DNA from: Chryseobacterium sp. GVT01B | Lineage (GTDB): Bacteria > Bacteroidota > Bacteroidia > Flavobacteriales > Weeksellaceae | Assembly: GCF_019970045.1 (NCBI RefSeq) | Contig: NZ_JAHXYI010000007.1 | Span: 310,001 to 374,000 of the forward strand | Length of the DNA: 64,000 nucleotides | Direction: 5' to 3' | Shown here: positions 25,378-33,027 of the stretch, piece by piece | Layout of the letters: each line of letters opens with the position of its first letter | Position numbering within the stretch: the stretch's first letter is position 1 | The notes under the pieces: generated by a model | The model's input: the letters and a program-made list of their open reading frames with translations, nothing else | Database searches by the model: none | Told to the model about the DNA's origin: nothing | Translations under genes and position numbers: made by a program

Positions 25378-26367
25378 TTAGTGTTTCATGATAAGTTTAT
25401 GACCCTGGGTCTGATTATTTTTTAATAGAGAATGCGCCTGCAGAACAGTGTCCAGAGAAAGATTTCCTATGAGTTTATGCTGTGGTGGAAGAATAGTTTC
25501 ATTCTCAATGAGTTCTTTTATTTTAAGTAAGCTGTTTTTGTAGTACTCATATTTTTTGATCATTCCGTAAGTATAATTGGAGATATTCATCATCAGACTT
25601 CCTTTATTGAAAAGAATTTCATGAGCATCTTTAGTAACTAAAGCTGTTACGTCTACGTAAGTTCCATTAATTTTTAAAACTTCGGCAGTCACTTCTGACA
25701 TGTAATTTCCTACGAGATCAATTCCATATTCAAAAGGTTGGTTATTGTTGGCTTTTAAAATATTTTCAATAAGATTTTCATCTCTGTAATTAACGATCTG
25801 ATGACTTTTTAATCCTAAATTGAGAAGCATTTGTCTATTTTCTTCACTACCAACGGTTGCTGTGATATTCCGGATATTGTGGGCCAGTAAAAGTTTGACC
25901 AAAAATGAGCCAACACCTCCGGCTGCGCCAGTAACAAGGATTGTGTTTTCCGGATTTAATTTCAGACGGTTAAAGATTTGCAGAGAGGTAAGTCCTGCGG
26001 AAGGAATAGAAGCCGCCTGCTCAAACGAGATATTTTTTGGTTTAAAAGACACAATAGCTTCAGGTACGGCAACATATTCTGCATAAGTACCGTTGCTTCC
26101 CATGGAGCCACTGCCGCAATAGACCTCATCACCAATGTTGAATTGCGTAACTTCGGACCCTTTACCGACAATGATTCCTGATAATTCTCTCCCTAATATG
26201 GGAGAACTGATTAGTTTTCTTTCCAGTTCGTTTTCCAGCATCTGATAATCGATGGGATTGAAACCACTGGCTTTAATCTGGATTAAAACTTCATTATCTT
26301 TAGGTTTTGGCTGTTCGGTAAAGCCGTCTTCCAGCTTTCCGTTTTTATTTAAAATAACTGCTTTCAT
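25378..26367 (-). CDS. Zinc-type alcohol dehydrogenase / quinone oxidoreductase (MDR superfamily)
   Basis: This ~329-aa NADPH-dependent reductase starts MKAVILNKNGKLEDGF; the longer in-frame start at 26388 overlaps the predicted promoter element and is unlikely. It has the catalytic-domain GROES-like fold (NPIDYQMLENELE, LGRELSGIIVGKGSEVTQFNIGDEVY). The Rossmann motif is LVTGAAGGVGSFLVKLL. The structural-zinc Cys cluster is absent, as in QOR/YhdH-type enzymes. It is transcribed divergently from an HxlR repressor with palindromes between, like qorA-qorR or yodC-yodB systems, so quinone or aldehyde stress is the likely inducer. Confidence 0.9.
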   Translation of the reverse strand: MKAVILNKNGKLEDGFTEQPKPKDNEVLIQIKASGFNPIDYQMLENELERKLISSPILGRELSGIIVGKGSEVTQFNIGDEVYCGSGSMGSNGTYAEYVAVPEAIVSFKPKNISFEQAASIPSAGLTSLQIFNRLKLNPENTILVTGAAGGVGSFLVKLLLAHNIRNITATVGSEENRQMLLNLGLKSHQIVNYRDENLIENILKANNNQPFEYGIDLVGNYMSEVTAEVLKINGTYVDVTALVTKDAHEILFNKGSLMMNISNYTYGMIKKYEYYKNSLLKIKELIENETILPPQHKLIGNLSLDTVLQAHSLLKNNQTQGHKLIMKH

Positions 26368-26385
26368 TATTGTTAATTTGATACA

Positions 26386-26393
26386 CAAATGTA
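26386..26393 (-). promoter_or_regulatory. -7 element for the oxidoreductase-cupin operon
   Basis: TACATTTG on the minus strand, 19 bp upstream of the chosen start codon, implies a short leader. It decides the start at 26367 over the one at 26388. Confidence 0.6.
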
Positions 26394-26407
26394 AAGAGGG
26401 AATAGTT

Positions 26408-26445
26408 TATATTTGCTACTAGTTAACTAATGGTAACTAGTTACC
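26408..26445 (+). promoter_or_regulatory. Promoter of the HxlR gene with two palindromic operators
   Basis: TATATTTG (26408-26415) is the -7 element. It is followed by a 10-bp palindrome TAGTTAACTA (26420-26429) and a 14-bp perfect palindrome GGTAACTAGTTACC (26432-26445). Both share TAGTTA/TAACTA half-sites (GTAACTA in the second). They cover the expected start of transcription, so they likely bind the HxlR protein for autorepression and control of the divergent operon. Confidence 0.75.
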
Positions 26446-26459
26446 TTTATGAAACTATT

Positions 26460-26837
26460 ATGGCAAAAATTACTGAAAACGGCATCGAAAGAGAGGCAAG
26501 CTGTACGGAAGAACTGTTCGCAATGCGGGACAGTCTGGACGTTTTAGGAGGAAAATGGAAACTGATGATTTTACGATATCTGACGAACAGACCGGATCAA
26601 ATGATTCATTTTAAAAAGCTGGAACGCAGCATTGAAGGAATATCTGCAAAAATGCTGAGCAAGGAATTAAAAGAACTGGAAACAAATCTTCTGATCACAA
26701 GAACCATTCAGGATACGAAACCTATCACGGTAACCTATGCTGTGACTGAGTACGGGAAATCTGTATTTCCTGTGACAGAAACATTAGTCAATTGGGGAAT
26801 AATCCATCGGGAAAAAATTAAAGAATCAATGGGATAG
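26460..26837 (+). CDS. HxlR-family winged-helix regulator with N-terminal Cys
   Basis: This ~125-aa DNA-binding protein starts at MAKITENG (26460); the earlier in-frame ATG at 26430 lies between the two palindromes. The HxlR domain contains GGKWKLMILRYLTNRPDQMIHFKKLERSIEGISAKMLSKELKELE. A single Cys in REASCTEELFAMRDSLDVLGGKW is at the position of the redox- or quinone-sensing Cys of YodB/QorR. It is divergent from the quinone oxidoreductase and is the likely repressor of both transcripts. Induction by Cys modification is inferred from the family. Confidence 0.9.
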   Translation: MAKITENGIEREASCTEELFAMRDSLDVLGGKWKLMILRYLTNRPDQMIHFKKLERSIEGISAKMLSKELKELETNLLITRTIQDTKPITVTYAVTEYGKSVFPVTETLVNWGIIHREKIKESMG

Positions 26838-26847
26838 TTATGAGATA

Positions 26848-27041
26848 TTGGAAAACGCAAAGACGCAACAATTTTCTTTTAAATATGCCTTAAGGCGCAA
26901 GGATTTTATCTTTGAAAAAATTTAATTCTGTTGAATTTTAACTGAAACAAACTTGCTGAAAATCTCCCATTGAGCGAAGTCGAAATGTTCTTGCGCCTTA
27001 AAGCAGTATGTTATTAAATTTCTTTGCGCCTTTGCGATTAC
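26848..27041. repeat. Nested palindromic GCGCAAAG repeat, copy 3
   Basis: It starts TTGGAAAACGCAAAGACGCA and ends TTTCTTTGCGCCTTTGCGAT. The inner pair is AAGGCGCAAGGATTTTATC and GTTCTTGCGCCTTAA. The centre diverges from copies 1 and 2. It sits 11 bp after the hxlR stop codon. Confidence 0.75.
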
Positions 27042-27087
27042 TAATAATATGGCTTCATAGAGAAAAAATCAATTAATCTATGTCGAT

Positions 27088-27126
27088 AAAAAATCCCCAG
27101 ACCCGTGTGGAGCTGAGGATTTTTGA
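27088..27126 (-). terminator. Terminator of the glycine-betaine operon
   Basis: AAAATCCCCAG/CTGAGGATTTT forms a stem with T-runs at both sides, 18 bp downstream of the substrate-binding-protein stop codon. Confidence 0.7.
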
Positions 27127-27143
27127 TAATACCAAATTGTTTA

Positions 27144-27998
27144 TTAATTTTTATCTAGCCAGGACTGTATAAGTTCAGAATGATCTTTCACCCATTCTTT
27201 GGCTGTAGTTTCTTTATTTTTACTCTGTTCCATTTTCATTAAAAGGTCAGACATGTTTTCATCATCAAAATGAAGTTTAGAAAAGAATCTGGCCAGTTCC
27301 GGATGGTCATTCCCAAAGCTTTTTCTGGAATAGGTTTTAATCTGTTCTGCTTCTCCATATATTTTTTTTGGATCATCAAGAAACTTAAGCTTCATCTTTC
27401 CAAACATCCAGTGAGGCTGCCATCCGGTTACCACAATCCATTCTTTTCGCTGTATCGCATTCTGCAATTCGGTGATCATGGCAATGGTAGAGGAGTTAAT
27501 CTGTTGATAATCCAGTTTATAATCAATAATTGCTTTGTCAGTTCCGGTGGTTAATCCCGCTCCTTTTTCAATTCCTATAATTCTGTGATTGAATTGATCC
27601 TTATATTGATTAAGTTCTTCAATAGAGTTAACAGGAACATATTCCGGTACTACCAATCCTATACGACCGTTGTCATAATTGGTTCCAAGATGAGTTAATC
27701 CCGGAAATTTAGCAAGCTTTTTGGCATGGGTGTAAGGAAGCCAGACTCCCATGAAAAGGTCTGTATCTTCATTATTCATCGAAGCCAAAATCATATCTGT
27801 AGAGGCTTTTTGAATAATAACGTGATATCCTTGTTCGTCAAGAATAGCTTTTGCAACATGCGTCATGGCGACATCTTCTGCCCAGCCGTCTACCATTCCG
27901 ATAGTAATATATTTAGAGTTTTTTATGTTTTCACACGAACTTAATGCTGAAAATAGTAACATTAAAACGGGAAAAAACAGATATTTTAATTGTTTCAT
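27144..27998 (-). CDS. opuAC: Glycine betaine/proline-betaine ABC transporter, substrate-binding lipoprotein
   Basis: This 284-aa lipoprotein (lipobox LSSC, Cys at about residue 23) is of the OpuAC/ProX type. The Trp residues that form the aromatic cage for quaternary ammonium compounds are visible in VDGWAEDVAMTH, GVWLPYTH and VTGWQPHWMFG. It delivers betaine to the permease for osmoprotection. The start is 1 bp after the permease stop, so it is the third gene of a tight operon. Confidence 0.93.
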   Translation of the reverse strand: MKQLKYLFFPVLMLLFSALSSCENIKNSKYITIGMVDGWAEDVAMTHVAKAILDEQGYHVIIQKASTDMILASMNNEDTDLFMGVWLPYTHAKKLAKFPGLTHLGTNYDNGRIGLVVPEYVPVNSIEELNQYKDQFNHRIIGIEKGAGLTTGTDKAIIDYKLDYQQINSSTIAMITELQNAIQRKEWIVVTGWQPHWMFGKMKLKFLDDPKKIYGEAEQIKTYSRKSFGNDHPELARFFSKLHFDDENMSDLLMKMEQSKNKETTAKEWVKDHSELIQSWLDKN

Positions 27999-27999
27999 C

Positions 28000-28827
28000 T
28001 TATTGCTTTTTCTTTACAAATCCCTGGGTAATCCTGTCGAGGATAATCGCTAAAATCACAACGGATAATCCGCTTTCAAATCCTAATCCGATATCCAGAT
28101 TATTAATTCCTTCCAGTACTTTTTCACCTAAACCACCTGCAGCAATCATTCCTGCGATCACCACCATGGATAAGGATAACAGTATGGTTTGATTGATCCC
28201 TGTTAAGATCGTTTTCATTGCTAAAGGAAGCTCTACTTTAAACAGAATCTGTCGGTTGGTTGCCCCAAAAGCTCGTGCTGCTTCCACAATGTCTTTCGGA
28301 ACGGCTTCAATTCCCAATGCTGTTAATCGTACCGCGGGCGGCATGGCAAAAATGATGGTTGCAAAAGCACCAGGCACTTTACCAATACTGAAAAATAATA
28401 CAGCAGGAATCAGGTAGACAAATGCGGGCATTGTCTGCATCAAATCCAGTAAAGGACGAATGATTTTGTCAGCAATTTTACTTTTAGCAGCCAAAATTCC
28501 CAAAGGGATAGAAAGGATAAGGGCAGTAATGGTGGACACAAAAATAAGTGCCAGCGTTTCCATCGTTTCTTTCCATAATCCCATTAAAAATATCAGGCTT
28601 AATCCGGCTGCAGTTACCACAGCAATGCCTTTTCCGGCTTTCCATAATGCCAGCAGGGTAAAAAAGAGAATGATTACATAAAAAGGAGTGTTTGTTAAGA
28701 CCCATTCAATCCCCATGATAGAGGAGTTTCCTACATGTTTTATAACATCAAATACAGGTTTTCCATTTTCTGTGAGCCAATTGATTGCAGTTTCTACATA
28801 TTGACCTATATCTATAGTTTTATTCAT
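28000..28827 (-). CDS. opuAB: Glycine betaine/proline-betaine ABC transporter permease
   Basis: This 275-aa inner-membrane permease (OpuAB/ProW type) has about six or seven membrane segments. The BPD_transp_1 signature is in ALGIEAVPKDIVEAARAFGATNRQILFKVELPLAMKTILTGINQTI (EAA loop contacting the ATPase). PLLDLMQTMPAFVYLIPAVLFF is also family-typical. It is the middle gene of the operon, separated by 1 bp from each neighbour. Confidence 0.94.
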   Translation of the reverse strand: MNKTIDIGQYVETAINWLTENGKPVFDVIKHVGNSSIMGIEWVLTNTPFYVIILFFTLLALWKAGKGIAVVTAAGLSLIFLMGLWKETMETLALIFVSTITALILSIPLGILAAKSKIADKIIRPLLDLMQTMPAFVYLIPAVLFFSIGKVPGAFATIIFAMPPAVRLTALGIEAVPKDIVEAARAFGATNRQILFKVELPLAMKTILTGINQTILLSLSMVVIAGMIAAGGLGEKVLEGINNLDIGLGFESGLSVVILAIILDRITQGFVKKKQ

Positions 28828-28828
28828 C

Positions 28829-30079
28829 TTATTGGTTGTTTGCGATTTCTTTTAATTCAATAATTTCTTCTTCGTTAAACTTGGTCGCTTCTATGACAAG
28901 AGATAACTGGGTAACAAGACCTAAAAATTTGTTGTCTTCATCGATTACAGCGATGGCTGATTTACTTCCGGAAATTAACGGCAGCATTTCTTCCACAGTG
29001 ACCTCAGGGTAAACTGAAGGAACATTACTGTTGATAATTGACTCCACTGTAGGTTCTTTCTTTTTGGCAATGCGGACCACATCGTTAAGGGTCACAAAGC
29101 CCAGAAATTTATTTTGAGAATCTACCACCGGTAAGTTTTCTAATCCTGTTGCTCTCATTTTTCTTAAAGCTCCTTCCGGGCCGTCTTTTCTGAAGCGTAC
29201 TACCGTAGCTTTGTCGAACATCAGAGACCTGGCAGTAATAATTGTTTTACGGTCTACTTTCTCTACGAAAGCTTTTACATAATCGCTGGCAGGATTGGTT
29301 AAAATATCTTCTGCTGTTCCTATCTGTTCTATGACACCATCTTTCATAATGACGATACGGTCTCCGATTTTAATGGCTTCGTCCAAATCGTGCGTAATAA
29401 AAACAATAGTTTTTTGTAAAGTATTCTGCAGTTCAAGCATCTGATCCTGCATTTCAGATTTTATCAAAGGGTCCAGTGCGGAAAAGGCTTCATCCATAAG
29501 CAGTACTTCAGGATCATTAGCTAAAGCTCTTGCTAATCCTACTCTCTGCTGCATTCCTCCTGATAGTTGGGAAGGATACTGATTTTCAAAACCATTTAAA
29601 CCAACAATATCTAATGCTTTCTGTGCTTTTTCATCGCGGGAAACTTTGCTTTCTCCTCTGATTTCCAGCCCGAAACCTGCATTGTCTAAGATAGTATGGT
29701 GAGGCAGCAATCCGAATTTCTGGAAGACCATACTCATTTCTGTTCTTCTTACTTCAAGAAGTTCCTTGTTGCTTTTGCTGGTAATATCATCGTCATTGAT
29801 GTATACTTTTCCTGAGGTGGGCTCATTCAGTCTGTTAAGGCAGCGCAGTAAGGTAGATTTTCCACTTCCTGACAATCCCATGATGACAAAAAATTCTCCT
29901 TCATAGATCTCGAAACTTGCTTTGTTGATTCCTATGGTGCAGCCTGTTTTTTCAAGAATTTCCTTTTTGGAAAAGCCTTTGTCTAAAAGTTCCTGTGCTT
30001 TTTCTTTGTTTTTGCCAAAAATAATAGTCAGATCTTCTACTTTAAGTTTTACTTTTCTACTGTTTTCATTTTTTTCCAT
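28829..30079 (-). CDS. opuAA: Glycine betaine/proline-betaine ABC transporter ATPase with CBS domains
   Basis: This 416-aa ATPase (OpuAA/ProV type) has Walker A GLSGSGKST, signature LSGGMQQR, Walker B VLLMDEAFSALDP and the switch His in FITHDLDEA. Two CBS domains follow (about residues 275-405: ATVVRFRKDGPEGALRKMRATG and VEEMLPLISGSKSAIAVIDED). In OpuA the CBS pair senses ionic strength and gates transport. It is the first gene of the operon. The upstream leader is long (see 30080-30450). Confidence 0.94.
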   Translation of the reverse strand: MEKNENSRKVKLKVEDLTIIFGKNKEKAQELLDKGFSKKEILEKTGCTIGINKASFEIYEGEFFVIMGLSGSGKSTLLRCLNRLNEPTSGKVYINDDDITSKSNKELLEVRRTEMSMVFQKFGLLPHHTILDNAGFGLEIRGESKVSRDEKAQKALDIVGLNGFENQYPSQLSGGMQQRVGLARALANDPEVLLMDEAFSALDPLIKSEMQDQMLELQNTLQKTIVFITHDLDEAIKIGDRIVIMKDGVIEQIGTAEDILTNPASDYVKAFVEKVDRKTIITARSLMFDKATVVRFRKDGPEGALRKMRATGLENLPVVDSQNKFLGFVTLNDVVRIAKKKEPTVESIINSNVPSVYPEVTVEEMLPLISGSKSAIAVIDEDNKFLGLVTQLSLVIEATKFNEEEIIELKEIANNQ

Positions 30080-30450
30080 ATTCAGAATTTTTGAATTAAT
30101 AAATGATATAAAAAATTGTACACCAATTCATTATATACGTTTAGCTTTAGTTGTTCTGCTGATGAGGATAGGATAAAATAATTTGCTAAGCTTTTAATGA
30201 TAAAAGCTTTTAACAAAAAAATAATGCATAAGAACCATGAGGCCTTATGTTTATTTTAAATATTTCAATAGATTATACTCTAGAAAAAGAGTGCATTTAT
30301 GTAAAAAGAAATTAATCTTTTACATAGATTCTACAATTAAATTACTGATGAGGTAATTACAGATATGTGTACTGAACAACTTGAACGCCTACTTTGCATC
30401 AAAATGCAGGCCAGCATAAAAAAACTGTGTATCAATTTTTTATGACAGTG
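30080..30450 (-). promoter_or_regulatory. Hairpin-rich ~365-nt leader of the betaine operon
   Basis: If transcription starts below the TAAATTTG element at 30451, the mRNA has ~365 untranslated bases. Stems visible there are AAGCTTTTA-ATGA-TAAAAGCTT (30188-30209), CATAAG/CTTATG (30227-30248), ATGTAAAA/TTTTACAT (30299-30325) and TGCAT-CAAA-ATGCA (30395-30408). I see no known riboswitch. It might be an osmotic or thermal control leader. Confidence 0.35.
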
Positions 30451-30458
30451 CAAATTTA
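30451..30458 (-). promoter_or_regulatory. Putative -7 element of the betaine operon
   Basis: TAAATTTG on the minus strand, in the wider context TTCGTAAATTTGCA, which recurs before other genes here. It lies ~370 bp upstream of opuAA. Confidence 0.5.
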
Positions 30459-30597
30459 CGAATTTTATATTAAATGGATTTTTATGGCTGTAATGTATTG
30501 ATTTTCAATAGTGTTTTTGGATTGAGATTTCATGAGAATTTTTCTCTTAATACTAAAAGCTAAGAGAAGATTGACATTGCCGGTATGATCCCGTGAA

Positions 30598-30963
30598 TTA
30601 TTTCAGTAAAACTGCAATGATTGCCAGTATGGCAGGAAGTGCCTGTACAAAGAATATTTTTTTAGTGGCTGAAATGGCACCGTAAATTCCTGCAACGGCC
30701 ACACATCCTAAAAAGAATAAAGCTACATTGGTCTGCCATTGAGGATCTTTAATCAAAAATGACCAGATGAGTCCGGCAGCCAGAAAACCATTGTAAAGTC
30801 CCTGATTGGCAGCCAGTCCTTTGGTAGGTTTAAACATTTCTGCAGGTAAAGCAGCTTTGAAAACTTCTTTTCCTTTCGTTTCCCAGGCAAACATTTCCAT
30901 CCACAGAATGTAGATATGTTCTATTGTGACTAGGGCGATCAAAATTTTAGCAACGATTTCCAT
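30598..30963 (-). CDS. DUF1304 family small membrane protein
   Basis: This 121-aa inner-membrane protein with four hydrophobic helices matches DUF1304 (VTIEHIYILWMEMFAWETKGKEVF, then NQGLYNGFLAAGLIWSFL). The family function is unknown. It is divergent from the Crp-family regulator gene, 63 bp apart, so shared control is plausible. Confidence 0.88.
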   Translation of the reverse strand: MEIVAKILIALVTIEHIYILWMEMFAWETKGKEVFKAALPAEMFKPTKGLAANQGLYNGFLAAGLIWSFLIKDPQWQTNVALFFLGCVAVAGIYGAISATKKIFFVQALPAILAIIAVLLK

Positions 30964-31002
30964 AATAAATATTTTCTCATTGTAAAACTAAAAAAATAAA
31001 GT

Positions 31003-31010
31003 TAAGTTTG
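31003..31010 (+). promoter_or_regulatory. -7 element of the Crp-family regulator gene
   Basis: TAAGTTTG matches TAnnTTTG, 16 bp upstream of the start codon. It predicts a very short leader. Confidence 0.5.
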
Positions 31011-31026
31011 ATTACTAAATATTATA

Positions 31027-31599
31027 ATGGAAACTTTCAAGGCACATTTAGATAAATTCATTACGATCACTGAGGAGGAATTTACTTCTATTATTTCTTT
31101 TTTTCAGATCTTAAAAGTTAAAAAGAAAGAAAATCTGATGCTTGAAGGTGATATCTGTAAATTTAAATATTTCGTATTGGAAGGATGTCTGAGGAAGTTT
31201 TTTGTAAACGAAAAAGGAGTAGAGCAAACCACAGAATTTGCTATAGAAAACTGGTGGATGTCTGATACTTTTGCTTTTGAAAAACAGGTGAAGTCAAGCT
31301 TTAATATTCAGTCTGTAGAGAATTCCAAAATTTTAGTTATTGATTTCCAGTCTCAGGAGCTTTTATTGGAAAAGCATCCGGTAATGGAACGTTATTTCAG
31401 AATGGTCTACCAAACGGCTTATGCGGCTGCTGAAAAAAGAATCCGTTATATTTATGAGATGACAAAAGAAGAATATTATGTTCATTTCAGTACATTGTAT
31501 CCTTGGTTTATACAGAGAATTCCTCAATATTTAATTGCTTCGTTTTTAGGATTTACTCCGGAATATTTAAGTGAAATCAGGGCGAAGTTACGATCTTAA
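31027..31599 (+). CDS. Crp/Fnr-family transcriptional regulator
   Basis: This 190-aa protein has an N-terminal cyclic-nucleotide-binding-like beta-roll (LMLEGDICKFKYFVLEGCLRKFFVNEKG) and a dimer helix. A short HTH end (IPQYLIASFLGFTPEYLSEIRAKL) is typical of Bacteroidota Crp-like regulators. The PRSSAQ-type phosphate cassette for cAMP is not present, and there is no FeS Cys cluster. It precedes the DoxX and AhpD-like genes on the same strand and may control them and DUF1304. Confidence 0.9.
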   Translation: METFKAHLDKFITITEEEFTSIISFFQILKVKKKENLMLEGDICKFKYFVLEGCLRKFFVNEKGVEQTTEFAIENWWMSDTFAFEKQVKSSFNIQSVENSKILVIDFQSQELLLEKHPVMERYFRMVYQTAYAAAEKRIRYIYEMTKEEYYVHFSTLYPWFIQRIPQYLIASFLGFTPEYLSEIRAKLRS

Positions 31600-31662
31600 A
31601 CCAGTTTAAGATTTTTACGGATCAGAAACCGGAAATTTGTCATGTTATTAAAAGTCAATACA

Positions 31663-32097
31663 ATGACAGATATCAAAAATCAATTTCCACAGCTATTTTT
31701 AAGACTTGCTCTTGCTGTAACCATGCTTTCTGCTGTGGCAGACCGATTTGGATTTTGGAGCAAAGAAAATTCAGCATGGGGAAACATGGAGAGTTTTAAA
31801 GAATATACAAGACAGCTGACATTTTTTCTGCCGGAAGCCTTGAGTACGGTTTCAGCGTATGCCGCTACCTTTTTGGAAATTCTTTTTCCTTTGATGCTGA
31901 TTTTGGGATTTAAAACAAAGTTTGCAGCCTATGGAAGCGGTATCTTAATGTTAATTTTTGCCATATCTATGACCATTGCATCAGGACCAAAAGCCCCACT
32001 GAACTATTCTGTATGGGTGGGAAGTGCAGCCGCGCTTTTACTGGCAGTACAACAACATTATTCTTTAAGTATAGATCAATTAACCAAAAAAATATAA
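31663..32097 (+). CDS. DoxX-family membrane protein
   Basis: This ~144-aa protein with four membrane helices matches DoxX (PQLFLRLALAVTMLSAVADRFGFW, and ATFLEILFPLMLILGFKTKFAAYGSG). I start it at MTDIKNQF; an upstream in-frame Met at 31642 would add seven residues. It is followed after 4 bp by a carboxymuconolactone-decarboxylase-like gene, and this DoxX plus AhpD-like pairing suggests a role in thiol or peroxide stress. Confidence 0.85.
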   Translation: MTDIKNQFPQLFLRLALAVTMLSAVADRFGFWSKENSAWGNMESFKEYTRQLTFFLPEALSTVSAYAATFLEILFPLMLILGFKTKFAAYGSGILMLIFAISMTIASGPKAPLNYSVWVGSAAALLLAVQQHYSLSIDQLTKKI

Positions 32098-32101
32098 TAT
32101 T

Positions 32102-32545
32102 ATGAGCGCAAGATTGAATATTGCAACAGTAGATTCCGCAGCCTATAAAGCAATGCTTGGATTGGAAGGATATTTACAGACTATTTCTTTAACACACATT
32201 CAGAAGGAGCTGATTAAGATCAGAGCTTCCCAGATCAATAAATGTGCTTTCTGCCTTGATATGCATACCAAAGATGCCATCAAATACGGAGAAAATCCCC
32301 AAAGAATTTTTATTTTGAACGGATGGACTGAAGCAAAAGAATTTTTCACTGAAGAAGAGCAAGTGCTATTGGCAATGACAGAAGAAATTACATTGATTAG
32401 CGATAAAGGTTTAACTGAAGAAACGTATCAAAAAGCGAAATCATTCTTTGATGATAACCAGATTGCTCAGATCATTATGGCGATCATTACCATCAATGCC
32501 TGGAACAGAATTGCAGTAAGTACTCATCTTCCGATTGCAAAATAG
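32102..32545 (+). CDS. Carboxymuconolactone decarboxylase / AhpD-like protein
   Basis: This 147-aa all-helical protein has the AhpD-type redox motif CAFCLDMH (C-x2-C-x3-H, about residues 47-54), followed by TKDAIKYGENPQRIF. It is typical of alkylhydroperoxidase-like proteins that use the Cys pair for peroxide or quinone reduction. It is in an operon with DoxX, with only 4 bp between the genes. Confidence 0.9.
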   Translation: MSARLNIATVDSAAYKAMLGLEGYLQTISLTHIQKELIKIRASQINKCAFCLDMHTKDAIKYGENPQRIFILNGWTEAKEFFTEEEQVLLAMTEEITLISDKGLTEETYQKAKSFFDDNQIAQIIMAIITINAWNRIAVSTHLPIAK

Positions 32546-32612
32546 TGAAGATGGATGCAGGAAGTTGGATGCAATGAAGACTGCATCATCTACGGATGTT
32601 TACTTTATTTTA

Positions 32613-32649
32613 AGAAACGGCCTTTCAAATTTTTGAAAGGCCGTTTTGA
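32613..32649 (+). terminator. Terminator of the DoxX/AhpD-like transcript
   Basis: A perfect stem, AAACGGCCTTTCAAA/TTTGAAAGGCCGTTTT, with TT loop and T-run lies ~70 bp after the stop codon. Confidence 0.85.
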
Positions 32650-32786
32650 TGCAAGATGCAAAGTAACAGTGTAACACAGTTTGGGTATTAATTCTAAAAA
32701 TAAATTCTAAGGTTAGCTTTATTTTTTTAACTGGAATTACATTGCCTCTTCGTTTCTCGGATATAAGAGTTGTTTGAATTTTACCA

Positions 32787-32978
32787 AACCACAAAAGTCA
32801 CAAAAGGGTTCATTTTAAAACACTTGAGTTCACTTAAGTAAGTTTAAAATGATACTGCAGAAAATTTCACACAAGATGAAAATCAAAGATTTTCACAAAA
32901 CTTAGGTGCACTTATTACGCATAAGACTTGGTTCTGAAAAAACTTAAGTGTTTAAAACTTTTGTGCCTTTTGTGGTTA
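32787..32978. repeat. Palindromic intergenic element with CCACAAAAG / CTTTTGTGG ends (copy 2)
   Basis: It begins AACCACAAAAGTCACAAAAG and ends with AAAACTTTTGTGCCTTTTGT and GGTTAA. An inner hairpin, GAAAATCAAAGATTTTC, corresponds to the one in copy 1 at 20321. It lies in the 482-bp gap 32546-33027, where I see no gene. Confidence 0.7.
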
Positions 32979-33027
32979 AAATAATGAATATGAAAGTTTA
33001 AACAACCTCATACTGTAAGCATTTAAT

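Noticed and set aside
26430..26459. Upstream ATG (26430) as the start of the HxlR gene
   Set aside because: It lies between the two palindromes and inside the expected operator; the ATG at 26460 gives the normal family N-terminus.
24349..27041. GCGCAAAG repeats as a CRISPR or insertion sequence
   Set aside because: Only three copies, each internally palindromic and irregularly spaced, with no transposase open frame inside.
30380..30460. Short leader-peptide frame (26 codons, minus strand) in the betaine leader
   Set aside because: No recognisable ribosome site, no amino-acid bias linked to betaine and no conservation data; kept as untranslated leader.
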